From Salinicola tamaricis (lineage in GTDB: Bacteria; Pseudomonadota; Gammaproteobacteria; Pseudomonadales; Halomonadaceae), in contig NZ_CP023559.1 in the NCBI RefSeq assembly GCF_003006155.1, forward strand, positions 2,604,001 to 2,668,000: a DNA stretch of 64,000 nt, in the 5' to 3' direction. The notes beneath the pieces are model-generated. The model searched no databases. It saw nothing but the letters and a program-made list of their open reading frames with translations, and had not been told where the DNA came from. The stretch's first letter is position 1. Every line of letters begins with the position of its first letter. A program made the translations under genes and the position numbers. This document shows positions 22,079 through 33,574 of this stretch, piece after piece.

Positions 22079-22325
22079 GTAAAATTTTGAGAATTCGATT
22101 TTTTTCGTGAGTCTGTGAAATTTTTCGTAAACTCGAAGTTTTGGCAACTGCCATGATGCGCCGGTGGCAGAGGCCGAGAAGGGCCGCGTTCGACAGGCGA
22201 CTCTGTAGACGATGCGGCTACCGCTGTGGCGGTGCATGAGGCGTATCGTCCGTCAATCGAACGCTGGGCCAAGTCAATCGAACGCTGCGCCAAGAGAGTG
22301 CGAGCATAGGTGGCTCACTCAAGGT

Positions 22326-23945
22326 CTAGAAGCTGTCCCACTTATCCGCATTCTGATGAGAGCGGGTAGGCTGGGACTGTTGACGCGGCTGTGGTGTGGG
22401 CGAAGCGAGAGGCGCGGGTGTACTGCGCGGGCGCGCTTCGTTATCGCCGTAGCCGCGGAAGAAGCGTACTTCTTGCGCCAGCAGCTCGGCCTGGGATTGC
22501 AGGCTGGCGGTCACGGTGGTCGACTCTTCGACCAGAGTGGCGTTCTGCTGGGTCACGCTGTCCATCTCGCCCACCGCCAGGTTGATCTGCTGGATACCGG
22601 TGGACTGCTCGCGGCTGGCGACGGCGATCTCCGAGACCAGATCGGTGACTTTTTCGACATTGGTGACGATCTGCGCCAGGGTTTCTCCGGAGCGATTGAC
22701 CAGCTCGGAGCCGCGGGCCACGCGCTGGGCGCTCTCGGAGACCAGCTGCTTGATCTCACCGGCGGCGTCGGCACTGCGGCTGGCGAGCTGGCGCACTTCC
22801 TGGGCGACCACGGCGAAGCCGCGACCCTGTTCGCCGGCACGCGCGGCCTCGACCGAGGCGTTGAGCGCGAGCAGGTTGGTCTGGAAGGCGATCTCGTCGA
22901 TCATGCCGATGATGTTGGAGATCTCCTTGCTGGAAGCGTCGATCTCGCGCATCGCACCAATCGCCTCGTCGACCACTTCACCCCCCTGCTTGGCCTGAGT
23001 GCTCACTTCGCTGGCAAGGGTATCGGCCTGGCTGGCGTTGTCGGCGTTCTGGCTGACGGTGTTGGTGATCTGCTCCAGCGCCGAGGCGGTTTCCTGCAGG
23101 CTAGCGGCCTGCTCCTGGGTGCGCTGGCTCAGGTTCTCGTTGCTGGCCGCGAGCTCGGCGGAGATCGACTCCACGGTGCGCGCATTGTTGGCTACCTCGG
23201 CGATCACCCCGGTGAGCTTGTCACGCATGGCGGCCATGGTGTCTAGCAAGCGGCCGAACTCGTCGCGGTAGCGGATGCTCAGGCTCACGCCCAGATTGCC
23301 CTCGGCGAGAGCGGTGGAGAAGTCCGTGGCCTCCTGGAGCGGGCGCAGGATACCGCGGGCCAACCACCAGCCGATGACGATGGCAATCACCAGGGCTGCC
23401 AGAATGGCGGCGATGATGATCGTACGGCTGGTCTGGTAGTTCGCCACGCTTTGCTGGTAGCTCGCCAGCGTCTCCTCCCGCGCGGAACGATAGAGCGTGG
23501 TGATGGCATCGTAGAGCTGGGTATAGCTGGCGCGTATCTCGCTTTCTTGGGCATTGCCGCTATCCAACAAGTTGCGCTGAGTTTGCAGGGCCTGGATAAA
23601 GACTTTCGCTTCCTGGCGCTGGGTATCACTGGTGATCAGCTCAGGGTAGTAGTGGTCCCAGGCGGTGTCGGCACGCTGGCGGTTGGCATCCACATCGCGG
23701 CGTTGCTCCGCCGAGAGCGCCTTGTTGCTGGCCAATGCAAACAGAGTGCGATTGTCACTGATCGCGGCTCTGACCGTGGAGAGTTCGATCATCGATTGAA
23801 CATTCTGCTCGACGATGGCGTGCATCGCCCCCTGTGTCTGGTGGTTGCTAAAAATCCCCTGTATGCCGATGGCCACCAGCAGCAGGATGATCAGGCCGAG
23901 CGCCACGCACAGGCGGGCTTTGACGCTCTGTAGCGCACTTCGCAT
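22326..23945 (-). CDS. Methyl-accepting chemotaxis protein 2
   Basis: This intact 539-residue receptor starts at ATG 23945, after a GAGGAAG site; the frame is open further upstream but without support. It has TM1 (about residues 12-30), a four-helix-bundle sensor domain (35-185), TM2 (about 190-212), HAMP (to about 265) and the signalling hairpin with the [20 protein letters not shown] tip. The C terminus DKWDSF again gives a WxxF docking motif. The periplasmic domain is related to, but clearly different from, those of receptors 1 and 3, so it probably senses a different ligand or reports a different binding protein. Confidence 0.93.
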   Translation of the reverse strand: MRSALQSVKARLCVALGLIILLLVAIGIQGIFSNHQTQGAMHAIVEQNVQSMIELSTVRAAISDNRTLFALASNKALSAEQRRDVDANRQRADTAWDHYYPELITSDTQRQEAKVFIQALQTQRNLLDSGNAQESEIRASYTQLYDAITTLYRSAREETLASYQQSVANYQTSRTIIIAAILAALVIAIVIGWWLARGILRPLQEATDFSTALAEGNLGVSLSIRYRDEFGRLLDTMAAMRDKLTGVIAEVANNARTVESISAELAASNENLSQRTQEQAASLQETASALEQITNTVSQNADNASQADTLASEVSTQAKQGGEVVDEAIGAMREIDASSKEISNIIGMIDEIAFQTNLLALNASVEAARAGEQGRGFAVVAQEVRQLASRSADAAGEIKQLVSESAQRVARGSELVNRSGETLAQIVTNVEKVTDLVSEIAVASREQSTGIQQINLAVGEMDSVTQQNATLVEESTTVTASLQSQAELLAQEVRFFRGYGDNEARPRSTPAPLASPTPQPRQQSQPTRSHQNADKWDSF

Positions 23946-24013
23946 ATTCGCTTCCTCGAATAAATAGTCTCTTAGGCGGGCAACGCTCTGAAGGAGTCGT
24001 AGAATGCGACTTC

Positions 24014-24039
24014 TGTTGGCACATTTCAATTAAGATTTA
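24014..24039 (-). promoter_or_regulatory. Weak FliA-like promoter of chemoreceptor 2
   Basis: On the minus strand TAAA is followed by 15 bases and GCCAACAG. The GCC core and the spacing are right, but GATAA is degraded. It lies about 70 bases before ATG 23945. The region to 24110 is AT-rich with repeated TTTAAA-like steps. Confidence 0.4.
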
Positions 24040-24278
24040 ATTAAAGGCTGGGCTATTTTTGGTTTAAAAGAGAAGTTTAAAAGTTTAAATCCTAATTTAT
24101 AAGTTTATTGATACCCAGGTGTGCTTTTGCTGAGTGATGTGGATTTGTCGAGGAGCCGTCGCTTCTGGAATGGGGCTTATCGAGACATGGGCTTGTTATC
24201 GAGGAAGCGGTGTGGGTCGATGCGGTGCAAAATGGGGAGGTGAACAGAGAGAGGTAGACGAGAGAAAGCGCTGAGGGA

Positions 24279-24313
24279 CCAGCGTATCGCCTGTTCCTGG
24301 GGCGATACGCTGG
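24279..24313 (-). terminator. Terminator hairpin of chemoreceptor 3
   Basis: A perfect 13-bp stem (24279-24291 with 24301-24313) lies just after the minus-strand stop codon of the third receptor. Confidence 0.75.
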
Positions 24314-24328
24314 CGAGCAGGGCGGGTG

Positions 24329-25944
24329 TCAGAAGCTGCTCCACTCCTCAACTTCCTGGGTAGGCTGGCGCCGCTGCGGTTGACGAGGCTGTGTGGCCGG
24401 GGAGACAAGGCTGGCGCGCGCGCCACGCGGCTGTGCTTGGCCCGTCTCGAAGCCGCGGAAGAAGCTGATCTCCTGGGCCAGCATCTCGGCCTGATTCTGC
24501 AGGGTACCGGTGACGGTGGTCGACTCTTCGACCAGGGTGGCGTTCTGCTGGGTCACGCTGTCCATCTCGCCCACCGCCAGGTTGATCTGCTGGATACCGG
24601 TGGACTGCTCGCGGCTGGCGACGGCGATTTCGGACACCAGATCGGTGACCTTCTCGACATTGGTGACGATCTGCGCCAGGGTCTCGCCGGAGCGATTGAC
24701 CAGCTCGGAGCCGCGGGCCACGCGCTGGGCGCTTTCGGAGACCAGCTGCTTGATCTCGCCGCGGCGGCGTCGGCGCTGCGGCTGGCGAGCTGGCGCACTT
24801 CCTGGGCGACCACGGCGAAGCCGCGACCCTGTTCGCCGGCGCGGGCGGCCTCGACCGAGGCGTTGAGGGCGAGCAGGTTGGTCTGGAAGGCGATCTCGTC
24901 GATCATGCCGATGATGTTGGAGATCTGCTTGCTGGAGGCATCGATCTCGCGCATCGCACCAATCGCCTCATCGACCACTTCACCGCCCTGCTTGGCCTGG
25001 GTGCTCACTTCGCTGGCGAGGCTATCCGCCTGGCCGGCGTTGTCGGCGTTCTGGCTGACGGTGTTGGTGATCTGCTCCAGCGCCGAGGCGGTTTCCTGCA
25101 GGCTGGCGGCCTGCTCCTGGGTACGCTGGCTCAGGTTTTCGTTGCTCGCGGCCAGTTCGGCGGAGATCGACTCTACGGTGCGTGCATTGTTCGCCACCTC
25201 GCGGATCACGCCGGTGAGCTTGTCACGCATGGCGGCCATGGCGTCCAGCATGCGCCCGAACTCGTCGCGGTAGCGGGCATCGAGGCGCACGCCCAGGTTG
25301 CCCTCGGCCAGCGCGGTGGAGAACTCGGTGGCCTCCTTCAGCGGGCGCAGGATGCCGCGGGCCAGCCACCAGCCGAGGGCGATCGCCAGCAGCAGGCTGA
25401 TCCCGATGGCCGCGAAGACCACGTAAAGGCTGGTGCGGTAGTCCGCCACGCTTGTCTCGTACTCGGCCAGCGTCGTTTCGCGAGCCAGGCGGTAGAGATC
25501 GGTCACGACCTTGTAGATTTCGGTATAGGCGGCATCGATCTCGGTTTCCGCAGCGCCGCTATCGACCAGTTGGCGCAGCTTGGTCAAGGTGTCGAGGTAT
25601 TCGCGCGATAGCTGCTGCTCGATCTCGGTGGTGGCAAGCGCCGGGTAGTAATGCCCCCAGGCCTCGTCGGCGCGCTGGCGGTTGTCGGTGATCGCCTGAC
25701 GCTGTGCCGGGGTCGGCGTACCGCCGCCGACTTTGGCGAAGATAGTGCGGTTATCGCCGATCGCAGCCCTGACGGATGCGAGCGTGATCATCGTCTGGGT
25801 GTTGTCCTCGACGATGGTCTGCATGGCCTGATGGGTCTGGCGGTTGCTCATGACGCCCTGCACGCCGATCGCCACCAGCAGCAGAATGATCAGTCCCAGG
25901 CCCAGGCTGAGCCGGCCCTTGACGCTATGTAGCGCACTTCTCAT
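24329..25944 (-). CDS. Methyl-accepting chemotaxis protein 3, one frameshift
   Basis: The receptor starts at ATG 25944 ([12 protein letters not shown]), with a purine-rich GGGGGAAAAA stretch upstream. It has the same layout as the two neighbours: TM1, a four-helix-bundle sensor, TM2, HAMP, the signalling hairpin and the C terminus EVEEWSSF. The frame breaks near 24763, where two extra bases (GC) lie in a GCCGCGGCGGCG run at a place where the other two copies read GCCGGCGGCG or ACCGGCGGCG. The C-terminal part continues in the next frame with the expected sequence. Repaired length is about 537 residues. Confidence 0.9.
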
Positions 25945-26013
25945 GTGTTTTTCCCCCGAATGGATACGCCTCTGGATAGGCCGCACGCGGCATGGACTTG
26001 CTGCGTGAGGGTT

Positions 26014-26040
26014 ATATCGGCGGGATTTAATTATGGTTTA
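26014..26040 (-). promoter_or_regulatory. FliA (sigma-28) promoter of chemoreceptor 3
   Basis: On the minus strand the site reads TAAA, exactly 15 bases, then GCCGATAT. This differs from the enterobacterial FliA consensus only at the last base. It lies about 70 bases before ATG 25944. Confidence 0.82.
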
Positions 26041-26209
26041 AGTCAAGTTTAATTAAGTAGTTTGCGAATCATCGCTCGCGCCATCGATCGGCGGGGAGAA
26101 CTGACGACCCTGAGGTTCAGCGCGATAAACGAGCAGGGGCAGGCGCTGCCGGCTTGGCAGAAAGGAGAGCGGGGGGATAACGGGGGAGTACGAGAGAGGT
26201 GCGCCACAA

Positions 26210-26230
26210 GGCCCGGCAGGTCGCCGGGCC
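26210..26230 (-). terminator. Terminator hairpin of yejK
   Basis: A perfect 8-bp GC stem (GGCCCGGC with GCCGGGCC, 5-base loop) lies 28 bases past the yejK stop on the minus strand. Confidence 0.65.
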
Positions 26231-26257
26231 AGGAAGGGGCTTCGGGTTTTCGTACCG

Positions 26258-27342
26258 CTACTGACCGCGCTGTTTGATCTGATCCTTTAGTTGCCCCGGG
26301 ATCTGCTTGATGATCAGGCGCTCGCGCTCTTCGTCATACTCGATGCTGTTGCCCAGCAGGTGTGAGTCGAAGCTGATCGAGACGCCGGTGGCACGCCCGG
26401 TGAAGCGCTTGAATTGCTGCAGGGTGCGCTTGTCCGGCGGAATCTCGGCGGCCAGCCCGTAGTCCTGATTGCGGATGTAGTCGTAGAACGCCTTGGGCTG
26501 GCTCTCGTCGACCAGCTCGGAGAGCTCGTCCAGGGTGATCGGCTCGCCGCGCTTGGCCTGGGCGTTGGCATAGTCGATCAGAGTGGTGGTCTTCTCGCGG
26601 CTGGCCTCTTCGTGAGGTCTTCGTGCTCGACGTAGTCGCTGAAGGCCTTGAGCAGGGTGCGGGTCTCGGCGCTGGCATCGACCCCTTCGCGGCAGCCGAG
26701 CCACTCACGGAAGGCTTCGCCGGTCTTCTTGCTACCGCGATCCTGCACGTGGGCGATGTACTGGCGCGACTCGCCGCGCTGCCATTGGGTCAGATCGATC
26801 CGTGCCGCCAGCATCAGTTGGCCGAGGTTGAGCTGGTCGACCTCGACCACCTGGCCGGCGGCATCGAAGCCATAACCGCGGCGCTGGTGCAGCAGCGCCA
26901 GGGTCAGAAACTCGGTCTCGCCCTGGCGGTTGTGCACGCACCATAGCTGGCCGCCGACGGAGAGCTGGGCGTCGACCAGCACCAGCAGGTCTTGCGCGGC
27001 CTGGGTGGTGAAGTCGGTGAAGTTCAGCTCGCCACGACGATAGCGCGTCAGTTCGGCAGCGAAGCGCGAGGGCGCTGGCGCGGCGACCTGGGTGTCGGCG
27101 GCGAAGGGTACGACCTCGCTCTCATCGTCGGCGTCCGTTGCGGCCTGCGTGTCCGCTTCCTCTCCTGACTGTTCCACAAAGTGACCCCACGCCTTGGGCT
27201 TGGCGTGAAAGCTCTGGTTGAACGCGGCCAGCAGCGACTCCGCGGCCTCGCTGGCGGCTAGCGCCTCGCCGGCGGTGAGCGTCGCGGGGCTGTCGTCGCC
27301 GTGCTTGTCGATGCGATGGGCACAGGCTTGAAGTATCGGCAT
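26258..27342 (-). CDS. yejK: Nucleoid-associated protein YejK (NdpA), one frameshift
   Basis: Two frames (about 26615-27342 and 26258-26615) join into a YejK-family protein of about 360 residues. The N terminus [15 protein letters not shown], the segment [20 protein letters not shown] and the C-terminal LRQQFKRF-like stretch [20 protein letters not shown] followed by [16 protein letters not shown] are all typical. An acidic linker of about 40 residues near residue 65-100 is longer than in E. coli. The family binds the nucleoid; its exact function is not settled. The break near 26615 is a likely sequence error. Confidence 0.85.
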
Positions 27343-27413
27343 GGGGACCTCGGCGCGGTGCGTGACTCTTGGGGGCCGCCGCGGCAGCCCCGTGACTCGG
27401 GTGGCTCAGGCGA

Positions 27414-28169
27414 TCACGGACGCAGGCGGTAGCCGGTGCGGAAGATCCAGTTGACCACCGCCAGGCTGACGCCGAGGAACACGAATACCATGACCAGGCT
27501 CGCGACCACGCTGACGTCGCTGATGCCGTAGAAGCTCCAGCGGAAGCCGCTGACCAGATAGACCACCGGATTGGCCAGGGTCACCGCCTGCCATACCTCG
27601 GGAAGCATGTCGATCGAGTAGAAGCTGCCGCCGAGGAAGGTCAGCGGGGTGATGATCAGCAGCGGCACCAGCTGCAGCTTCTCGAAGCTGTCTGCCCAGA
27701 TGCCGATGATGAAGCCGAGCAGACTGAAGGTGATCGCGGTGAGCACCAGAAACAGCAGCATCATGAAGGGGTGCAGGATGTGCAGATCGACGAAGAAGTT
27801 CGCCGTGCCCAAGATCACCAGCCCCAATACCGCCGACTTCGAGGCCGCGGCGCCGACATAGCCGAGCACGATCTCGAAGTACGAGATCGGCGCCGACATC
27901 ACCTCGTAGATGGTACCGGTGAACTTGGGAAAGAAGATGCCGAAGGAGGCGTTGGAGACGCTCTGGGTGAGCAGCATCAGCATGATCAGCCCGGGCACGA
28001 TGAAGCCCCGTAGCTGACCCCTTCGACCTCCTGGATGCGCGACCCGATCGCGGCGCCGAAGACGACGAAGTAGAGCGAGGTGGAGATGACCGGGGATACC
28101 AGGCTCTGCAGCAGGGTACGGCCGGCCGGGCCATCTCGAAACAGTAGATGGCGCGTACGGCTTGGAGAT

Positions 28170-28173
<4 letters not shown>
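27414..28173 (-). CDS. ABC-2 type exporter permease (YadH-like), two frameshifts
   Basis: The product is read in three frames (about 28130-28173, 28005-28130 and 27414-28005). Joined, it is an ABC-2 permease of about 253 residues with six membrane helices. It starts [16 protein letters not shown], followed by [25 protein letters not shown] and the C-terminal [27 protein letters not shown], the conserved EAA-like ABC-2 signature. This is the YadH layout. It overlaps the stop codon of the ATPase gene by four bases and must form a transporter with it. The substrate is not known. Confidence 0.82.
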
Positions 28174-29168
<995 letters not shown>

Positions 29169-29406
29169 GAGTGGCAACATCGTGGCGTGAAAGGTGACCA
29201 TTGTAGGCGAAAACACGTCTCGACTGGACCCGGTTCCGCCAGTCGCTAGGCAGGCACAGACAGGCGCAATGTGCCGCGGTCGTCTATAACGACACTGTCA
29301 TACACGGAAATTTCATAGACCGCTGACGCGCCGGCGCCTGTACCGGTGCGGCCCGCTCGTGACCCACGCGCGGGCCGCTGGCGTCATCAAGCCAGGAGGC
29401 TTATCC

Positions 29407-30022
29407 ATGCCACGCTCCACATCACGTTTCATGTCGCTTTCGACCCTCACCAGCCGCACCAGCGTGTGCTGCTGCTCGCCGCCATGCTTGGCACCACGCT
29501 GCTCTCGGCGTGCACCACCACCACCCCGCAGGATCGCGAGAGTCAGCGCGCCGAGCGTCGCCAACTCGACCAGGACGTGAGCAACACCCTCGACCGGCTC
29601 TATCGCGTGGGCCGCAGTCGCGCTCGCTGGTTCAGGAAGCCAAGGGCGTGCTGGTGTTCCCCGGGGTGCTCGGCGCCAGCTTCATTGTCGGCGCTAGCCA
29701 CGGAGAGGGCGAACTGCTCATCGATGGCGCCAAGGCCGGTTATTACACCACCACCAGCGGCTCGATCGGCTTCCAGGCCGGCGCTCAGTCCCAGGCGGTG
29801 GTCTATCTGCTGATGACCGACAAGGCGCTCAACCGCGTGCGCAGCGACAACGGCTGGTCGGTGGGTGCCAGCGCCGGGGTGGCGGTGGCGGATATCGGTG
29901 CCAATGGCCAGATCACCAACAACACCGCCAATCAGGAAGTGATCGCCTTCGTCATGAACAATCAGGGGCTGCAGGGCGGCGTCTCGCTCGAGGGCGCCAA
30001 GATCTCCAAAGAGCGCCCGTGA
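29407..30022 (+). CDS. SYLF-domain (YSC84-like) lipoprotein, two frameshifts
   Basis: ATG 29407 has AGGAGG upstream. Frame breaks near 29460 and 29630 separate the start, the lipoprotein signal (VLLLAAMLGTTLLSAC) and the main domain. The domain of about 130 residues carries the SYLF/YSC84 pattern: AKGVLVFPGVLGASFIVGASHGEGELL, YYTTTSGSIGFQAGAQSQAVVYLLMTDKAL and GWSVGASAGVAVADIGANG. SYLF domains bind lipids, and bacterial members are envelope lipoproteins of unclear function. The protein would be anchored in the outer or inner membrane through its cysteine. Confidence 0.8.
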
Positions 30023-30026
30023 CGCA

Positions 30027-30094
30027 CTGAGCCGGCGCCATGTCCCGCGCCTGCCGCTTAGTCGGCGGGCGCTTGGGCCATGGCGCCGGCTCAG
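30027..30094. terminator. Large inverted repeat between converging genes
   Basis: A perfect 16-bp inverted repeat (30027-30042 with 30079-30094) encloses a smaller GC-rich hairpin. It lies between the SYLF lipoprotein gene and the converging YebC-family gene and can terminate both. Confidence 0.75.
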
Positions 30095-30118
30095 TCATAC
30101 CTGGGCGAGACGCTCGGG

Positions 30119-30849
30119 TCAGGCTTGCTCGGGCAGCTCGGCGTGTGTGATACACGTTCTGCACGTCGTCGAGCTCGTTGAGCATGTCGACGAAGCGCTC
30201 GAACTGGACGGTCGTCGCCTTCCAACGGCGTGGTCGTCCTGCGGCAGGAACTGGATCTCGTCGGCCTCGAAGTCGATCTCGCCGAAGGCGTCGAGCAGCG
30301 CCTGCTTGGCCTTGGCGTACGCGGTATGCGGGGCGAATACGGTGATCCGGCCGCCGCTTCGCTCTCGATATCGGTGACATCGACGTCGGCTTCCATCAGC
30401 GCTTCGAGCACCGCTTCTTCGTCATCGCCGGCAAAGGCGAAGATCGCGCAGTGATCGAACATGTGGCTGACCGTGCCCTGGGTGCCGATCTTGGCCTTGT
30501 TCTTGGTGAAGCAGCCGCGCACGTCACGTAGGTGCGGTTGGGGTTGTCGGTCAGGCAGTCGACGATGACCATGCAGTTGCCCGGGCCGAAACCTTCGTAG
30601 CGCGCGGTGGAGAAGTCCTCGCCGCCGGCCCCGGAGGCCTTGTCGAGCGCCTTCTCGATGACGTGAGAGGGCACCTGGTCCTTCTTGGCCTTCTCGATCA
30701 GGCCGCGCAGGGTCAGTTGCCGTTGGGGTCGGTACCTACCGCCCGACTTGGCGCAGACGTAAATCTCGCGGCCGTACTTGCTGTACACCTTGGCTTGGCG
30801 GCGGCCGTCTTGGCCATGGATTCCTTGCGGTCTGGAAGGCCCTTCCCAT
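30119..30849 (-). CDS. YebC/PmpR family protein (YeeN type), at least five frameshifts
   Basis: The gene is split over all three minus-strand frames, yet nearly every segment of a YeeN-type YebC protein is there: MGRAFQ at ATG 30849, [92 protein letters not shown] and [12 protein letters not shown]. The repaired length is about 240 residues. Breaks fall near 30835, 30800, 30735, 30525, 30355 and 30225, with a last one near 30140. The family acts in translation or as DNA-binding regulators. Because the coding content is conserved between breaks, dense indel errors are more likely than decay. Confidence 0.8.
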
Positions 30850-31075
30850 CAGTCACACCTATCAGGTTGTCTACGATCAGGTTGTCTACGACGGCCGCGA
30901 TTTTACTCAACCTGGCGGGATTTGCAGGTTTATTTACGCTTTCGTGCCAGTGACGCTGCGGGATGCCGACGCGTAGCGGCGGGCTCTGGTATCCTGCCCC
31001 TCCGACGACCGCCACTGCGCGGCGCCACGCGCGGCGGGAAAGCCGCGATCCGCCCTCTGTACAGGAATCCCGCTC

Positions 31076-32490
31076 GTGTCCGACACCGCGACCTCGACCG
31101 ACTTCAGCGCACTTGCGCTGACCCCGGCGCTCAAGCACAACCTGGACCGCTGGCTATCACACCAGACCCCGATCCAGGCGCTGGCGCTGCCCAGATCCTC
31201 GCCGGACGCAGATGTGATCGGCCAGGGTCGCACCGGCTCCGGCAAGACCGCGGCCTTCGGGCTCGGTCTGCTCCAGGCTCTCGATGTCGCGCCTTCGAGG
31301 TGGCAGGCGCTGGTGCTCTGCCCCGCCCGCGAGCTGGCCGATCAGGTCGCCGAGGAGCTGCGCCGGCTGGCGCGGCAGCTCGCCAACGTCAAGATCCTGA
31401 CCCTGTGCGGCGGGACGCCGATGGGCCCAAGAGCTCAATTCGCTGGCCCACGGCGCCCATGGTGGTGGTCGGCACCCCCGGCCGGCTCGAAGCGCACCTG
31501 CGCAAGGGATCGCTCGATCTGAATGCACTGCGCGTGCTGGTGCTCGACGAAGCTGACCGCATGCTCGACATGGGCTTTCAGGAGGCGCTGGAGACGATCG
31601 TCGCCGCCACGCCGCGTTCACGCCAGACGCTGCTGTTCAGCGCCACCTATGCCGACGCCGTGCGCCCGGTCGCCGAGCGCATGCTGCGCGACCCGGTCAG
31701 CCTGAGCGTGCCCGAGACCCACGGCCGGGAGAGTATCCACCAGCACTTCCACCGGGTCGCCGACGACGCTGAGCGGCTGCCGGCGCTGATGCGCCTGCTG
31801 CGCCACTACCGGCCACGTTCGAGCATCGTCTTCTGCAATACCCGCCAGGAGACCGAGAGCGTGGCGCAGGCGCTGGCGCAGGGGGGATTCAGCGCCGAGG
31901 CATTGCATGGCGAGCGCGACCAGCGCGAGCGTGACCGCCTGTTGATCCGTTTTGCCCAGGGCAGCCTGTCGATCCTGGTCGCCACCGATGTGGCGGCGCG
32001 TGGTCTGGATATCGACGCCCTCGATGCGGTATTCAACTACCAACTTGCGCGGGAGCTCGAATCCCACGTGCACCGGGTCGGGCGCACCGGCCGCGCTGGC
32101 GAGCAGGGCACGGCCTGCACCTTGGTGAGCGAACGCGAGACCTACCGTCTAGAGCGGCTGGCGGCGCTGCTCGCCGAGCCGCCCGAATTCGAGCCGCTGC
32201 CCGCGGGCGGCGACGAGACGCCGTTCCAGCCGGCCATGGCCACGCTCGAGATCGACGCCGGCAAGCAGCAGAAGATCCGCCCCGGTGACATTCTCGGCGC
32301 CCTGACCCGCGGTGGTGACGCTGAGGGTATCGAAGGCAGCCAGGTCGGCAAGATCAAGGTGACCGATCGTGCCGCCTTCGTCGCGGTGGAGCGCGAGGTC
32401 GCGCGCCAGGCCCTGGCAGTGTTGAACGCCGGCAAGTTGAAAGGGCGGCGCTGTCGTGCTCGTCTGGTGGTCGATGCCGATGGTCGATAG
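31076..32490 (+). CDS. dbpA: ATP-dependent RNA helicase DbpA, several frameshifts
   Basis: The repaired product of about 470 residues is a DEAD-box helicase: Walker A GQGRTGSGKTAAFGLG, PARELADQ, VVVGTPGR, the box VLDEADRMLDMG, SAT (LLFSATYAD) and the C-terminal HRVGRTGRAGEQG. The C-terminal RNA-binding domain (GDILGALT..., VGKIKV, LNAGKLKGRRCR) is the DbpA type that recognises 23S rRNA hairpin 92 during 50S assembly. Near 31193-31213 a lost C and a gained A compensate each other, and another pair lies at about 31425-31460. GTG 31076 is the start. The breaks look like sequence errors. Confidence 0.86.
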
Positions 32491-32545
32491 CCGATGGTCG
32501 ATAAGATTGGAAAGCGAATAGTGGAAAGTGAATAGTGGAAAGCGC
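32477..32545 (+). repeat. Two adjacent families of 14-bp tandem duplications
   Basis: CCGATGGTCGATA(G/A) occurs at 32477-32490 and 32491-32504; the first copy includes the dbpA stop codon. TGGAAAG(C/T)GAATAG then occurs at 32508-32521 and 32522-32535, followed by a partial third copy. Both units are 14 bp long, and they lie just before the RIO kinase gene. Confidence 0.8.
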
Positions 32546-32560
32546 TGAGAGCGAGGCCGC

Positions 32561-33418
32561 ATGAAGATACCCAAGCGATTGCAGCCGCTGGTGGAAGATG
32601 GCCTGATCGACGAGGTCGTCAGCCAGCTCATGAGCGGCAAGGAGGCCCAGGTGTTTGTCGTGCGCTGTGGCGACGAACTGCGCTGTGCCAAGGTCTTCAA
32701 GGAGGCCAAGAGCCGCAGCTTCAAGCAGGCGGTGACCTATCAGGAGGGGCGCAAGGTGCGCAACAGCCGCCGCGCCCGGGCGATGTCCAAGAAGACCCGC
32801 TACGGCCAGCGCGAGCAGGAGTCGGCGTGGCTCAATGCCGAGGTCGATGCACTCTACCGCCTGGCCGATGCCGGGGTGCGCGTGCCCCAACCGCACGGCT
32901 TCGTCGATGGCGTGCTGCTGATGGAGCGCATCGCCGATGCCGACGGCGATGTCGCCCCGCGGCTGGACGATGTCGAACTCACCCCGGAACAGGCACTCGA
33001 CTACCACCAGCGCCTGATCGGTGAGGTGGTACGCATGCTCTGCGCCGGGCTGGTCCACGGCGATCTGTCGGAATTCAATATCCTGGTCGGCGCCGAGGGG
33101 CCGGTGATCATCGATCTGCCCCAGGCGGTGGATGCCGCCGGCAACAACAACGCGCCCTGGATGCTGGTGCGCGACGTCGACAACCTGCGCCAGTATTTCG
33201 GCCGCTTCGCCCCGGAACTGCTCGCCACCGACTACGGCAAGGAGATCTGGGCGGCCTATGAGGCCGGTGAGCTGCACCCGGAGAGCGTGCTGACTGGGCG
33301 CTATATCCCGGATGCCACGCGGGTCGATGTCAGCGACGTGATGCGCGTGATCGATGCCGCACGTGAAGAGGCCGCCGAGCGCGATGCGCGCCAGCAGGAA
33401 GACGCCGACGACTGGTGA
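32561..33418 (+). CDS. RIO1-like serine protein kinase (PA4780 type)
   Basis: The 285-residue protein is a RIO-family atypical kinase. The N-terminal part has the nucleotide-binding region SGKEAQVFVVRCG and the lysine in LRCAKVFKEA. The catalytic loop is VHGDLSEFNILV near residue 165, and the metal-binding DFG-equivalent is IDLPQAVD near residue 185. Bacterial members autophosphorylate; their targets are poorly known. It follows dbpA by 70 bases containing the 14-bp repeats. The C-terminal tail is highly charged. Confidence 0.88.
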   Translation: MKIPKRLQPLVEDGLIDEVVSQLMSGKEAQVFVVRCGDELRCAKVFKEAKSRSFKQAVTYQEGRKVRNSRRARAMSKKTRYGQREQESAWLNAEVDALYRLADAGVRVPQPHGFVDGVLLMERIADADGDVAPRLDDVELTPEQALDYHQRLIGEVVRMLCAGLVHGDLSEFNILVGAEGPVIIDLPQAVDAAGNNNAPWMLVRDVDNLRQYFGRFAPELLATDYGKEIWAAYEAGELHPESVLTGRYIPDATRVDVSDVMRVIDAAREEAAERDARQQEDADDW

Positions 33419-33574
33419 GGCGAGGGCGAGGGGAGGTGTCTACACTGGGGGCACATCGTCAGGGAGGGCATCGTCGGTGGTGCCCGGCTGGCGGCCGCTT
33501 AGCCGTTGGCCTTGGCGCCAGGACGTTCATCGATGTCCACTCCCAGACGTCAACCAAACCAGGAGGCTGACTTC

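Noticed and set aside
31193..31460. Programmed frameshifting in dbpA or the YeeN-type gene
   Set aside because: The breaks are many, partly compensating, and lack a slippery heptamer with a downstream structure. Sequence error explains them more simply.
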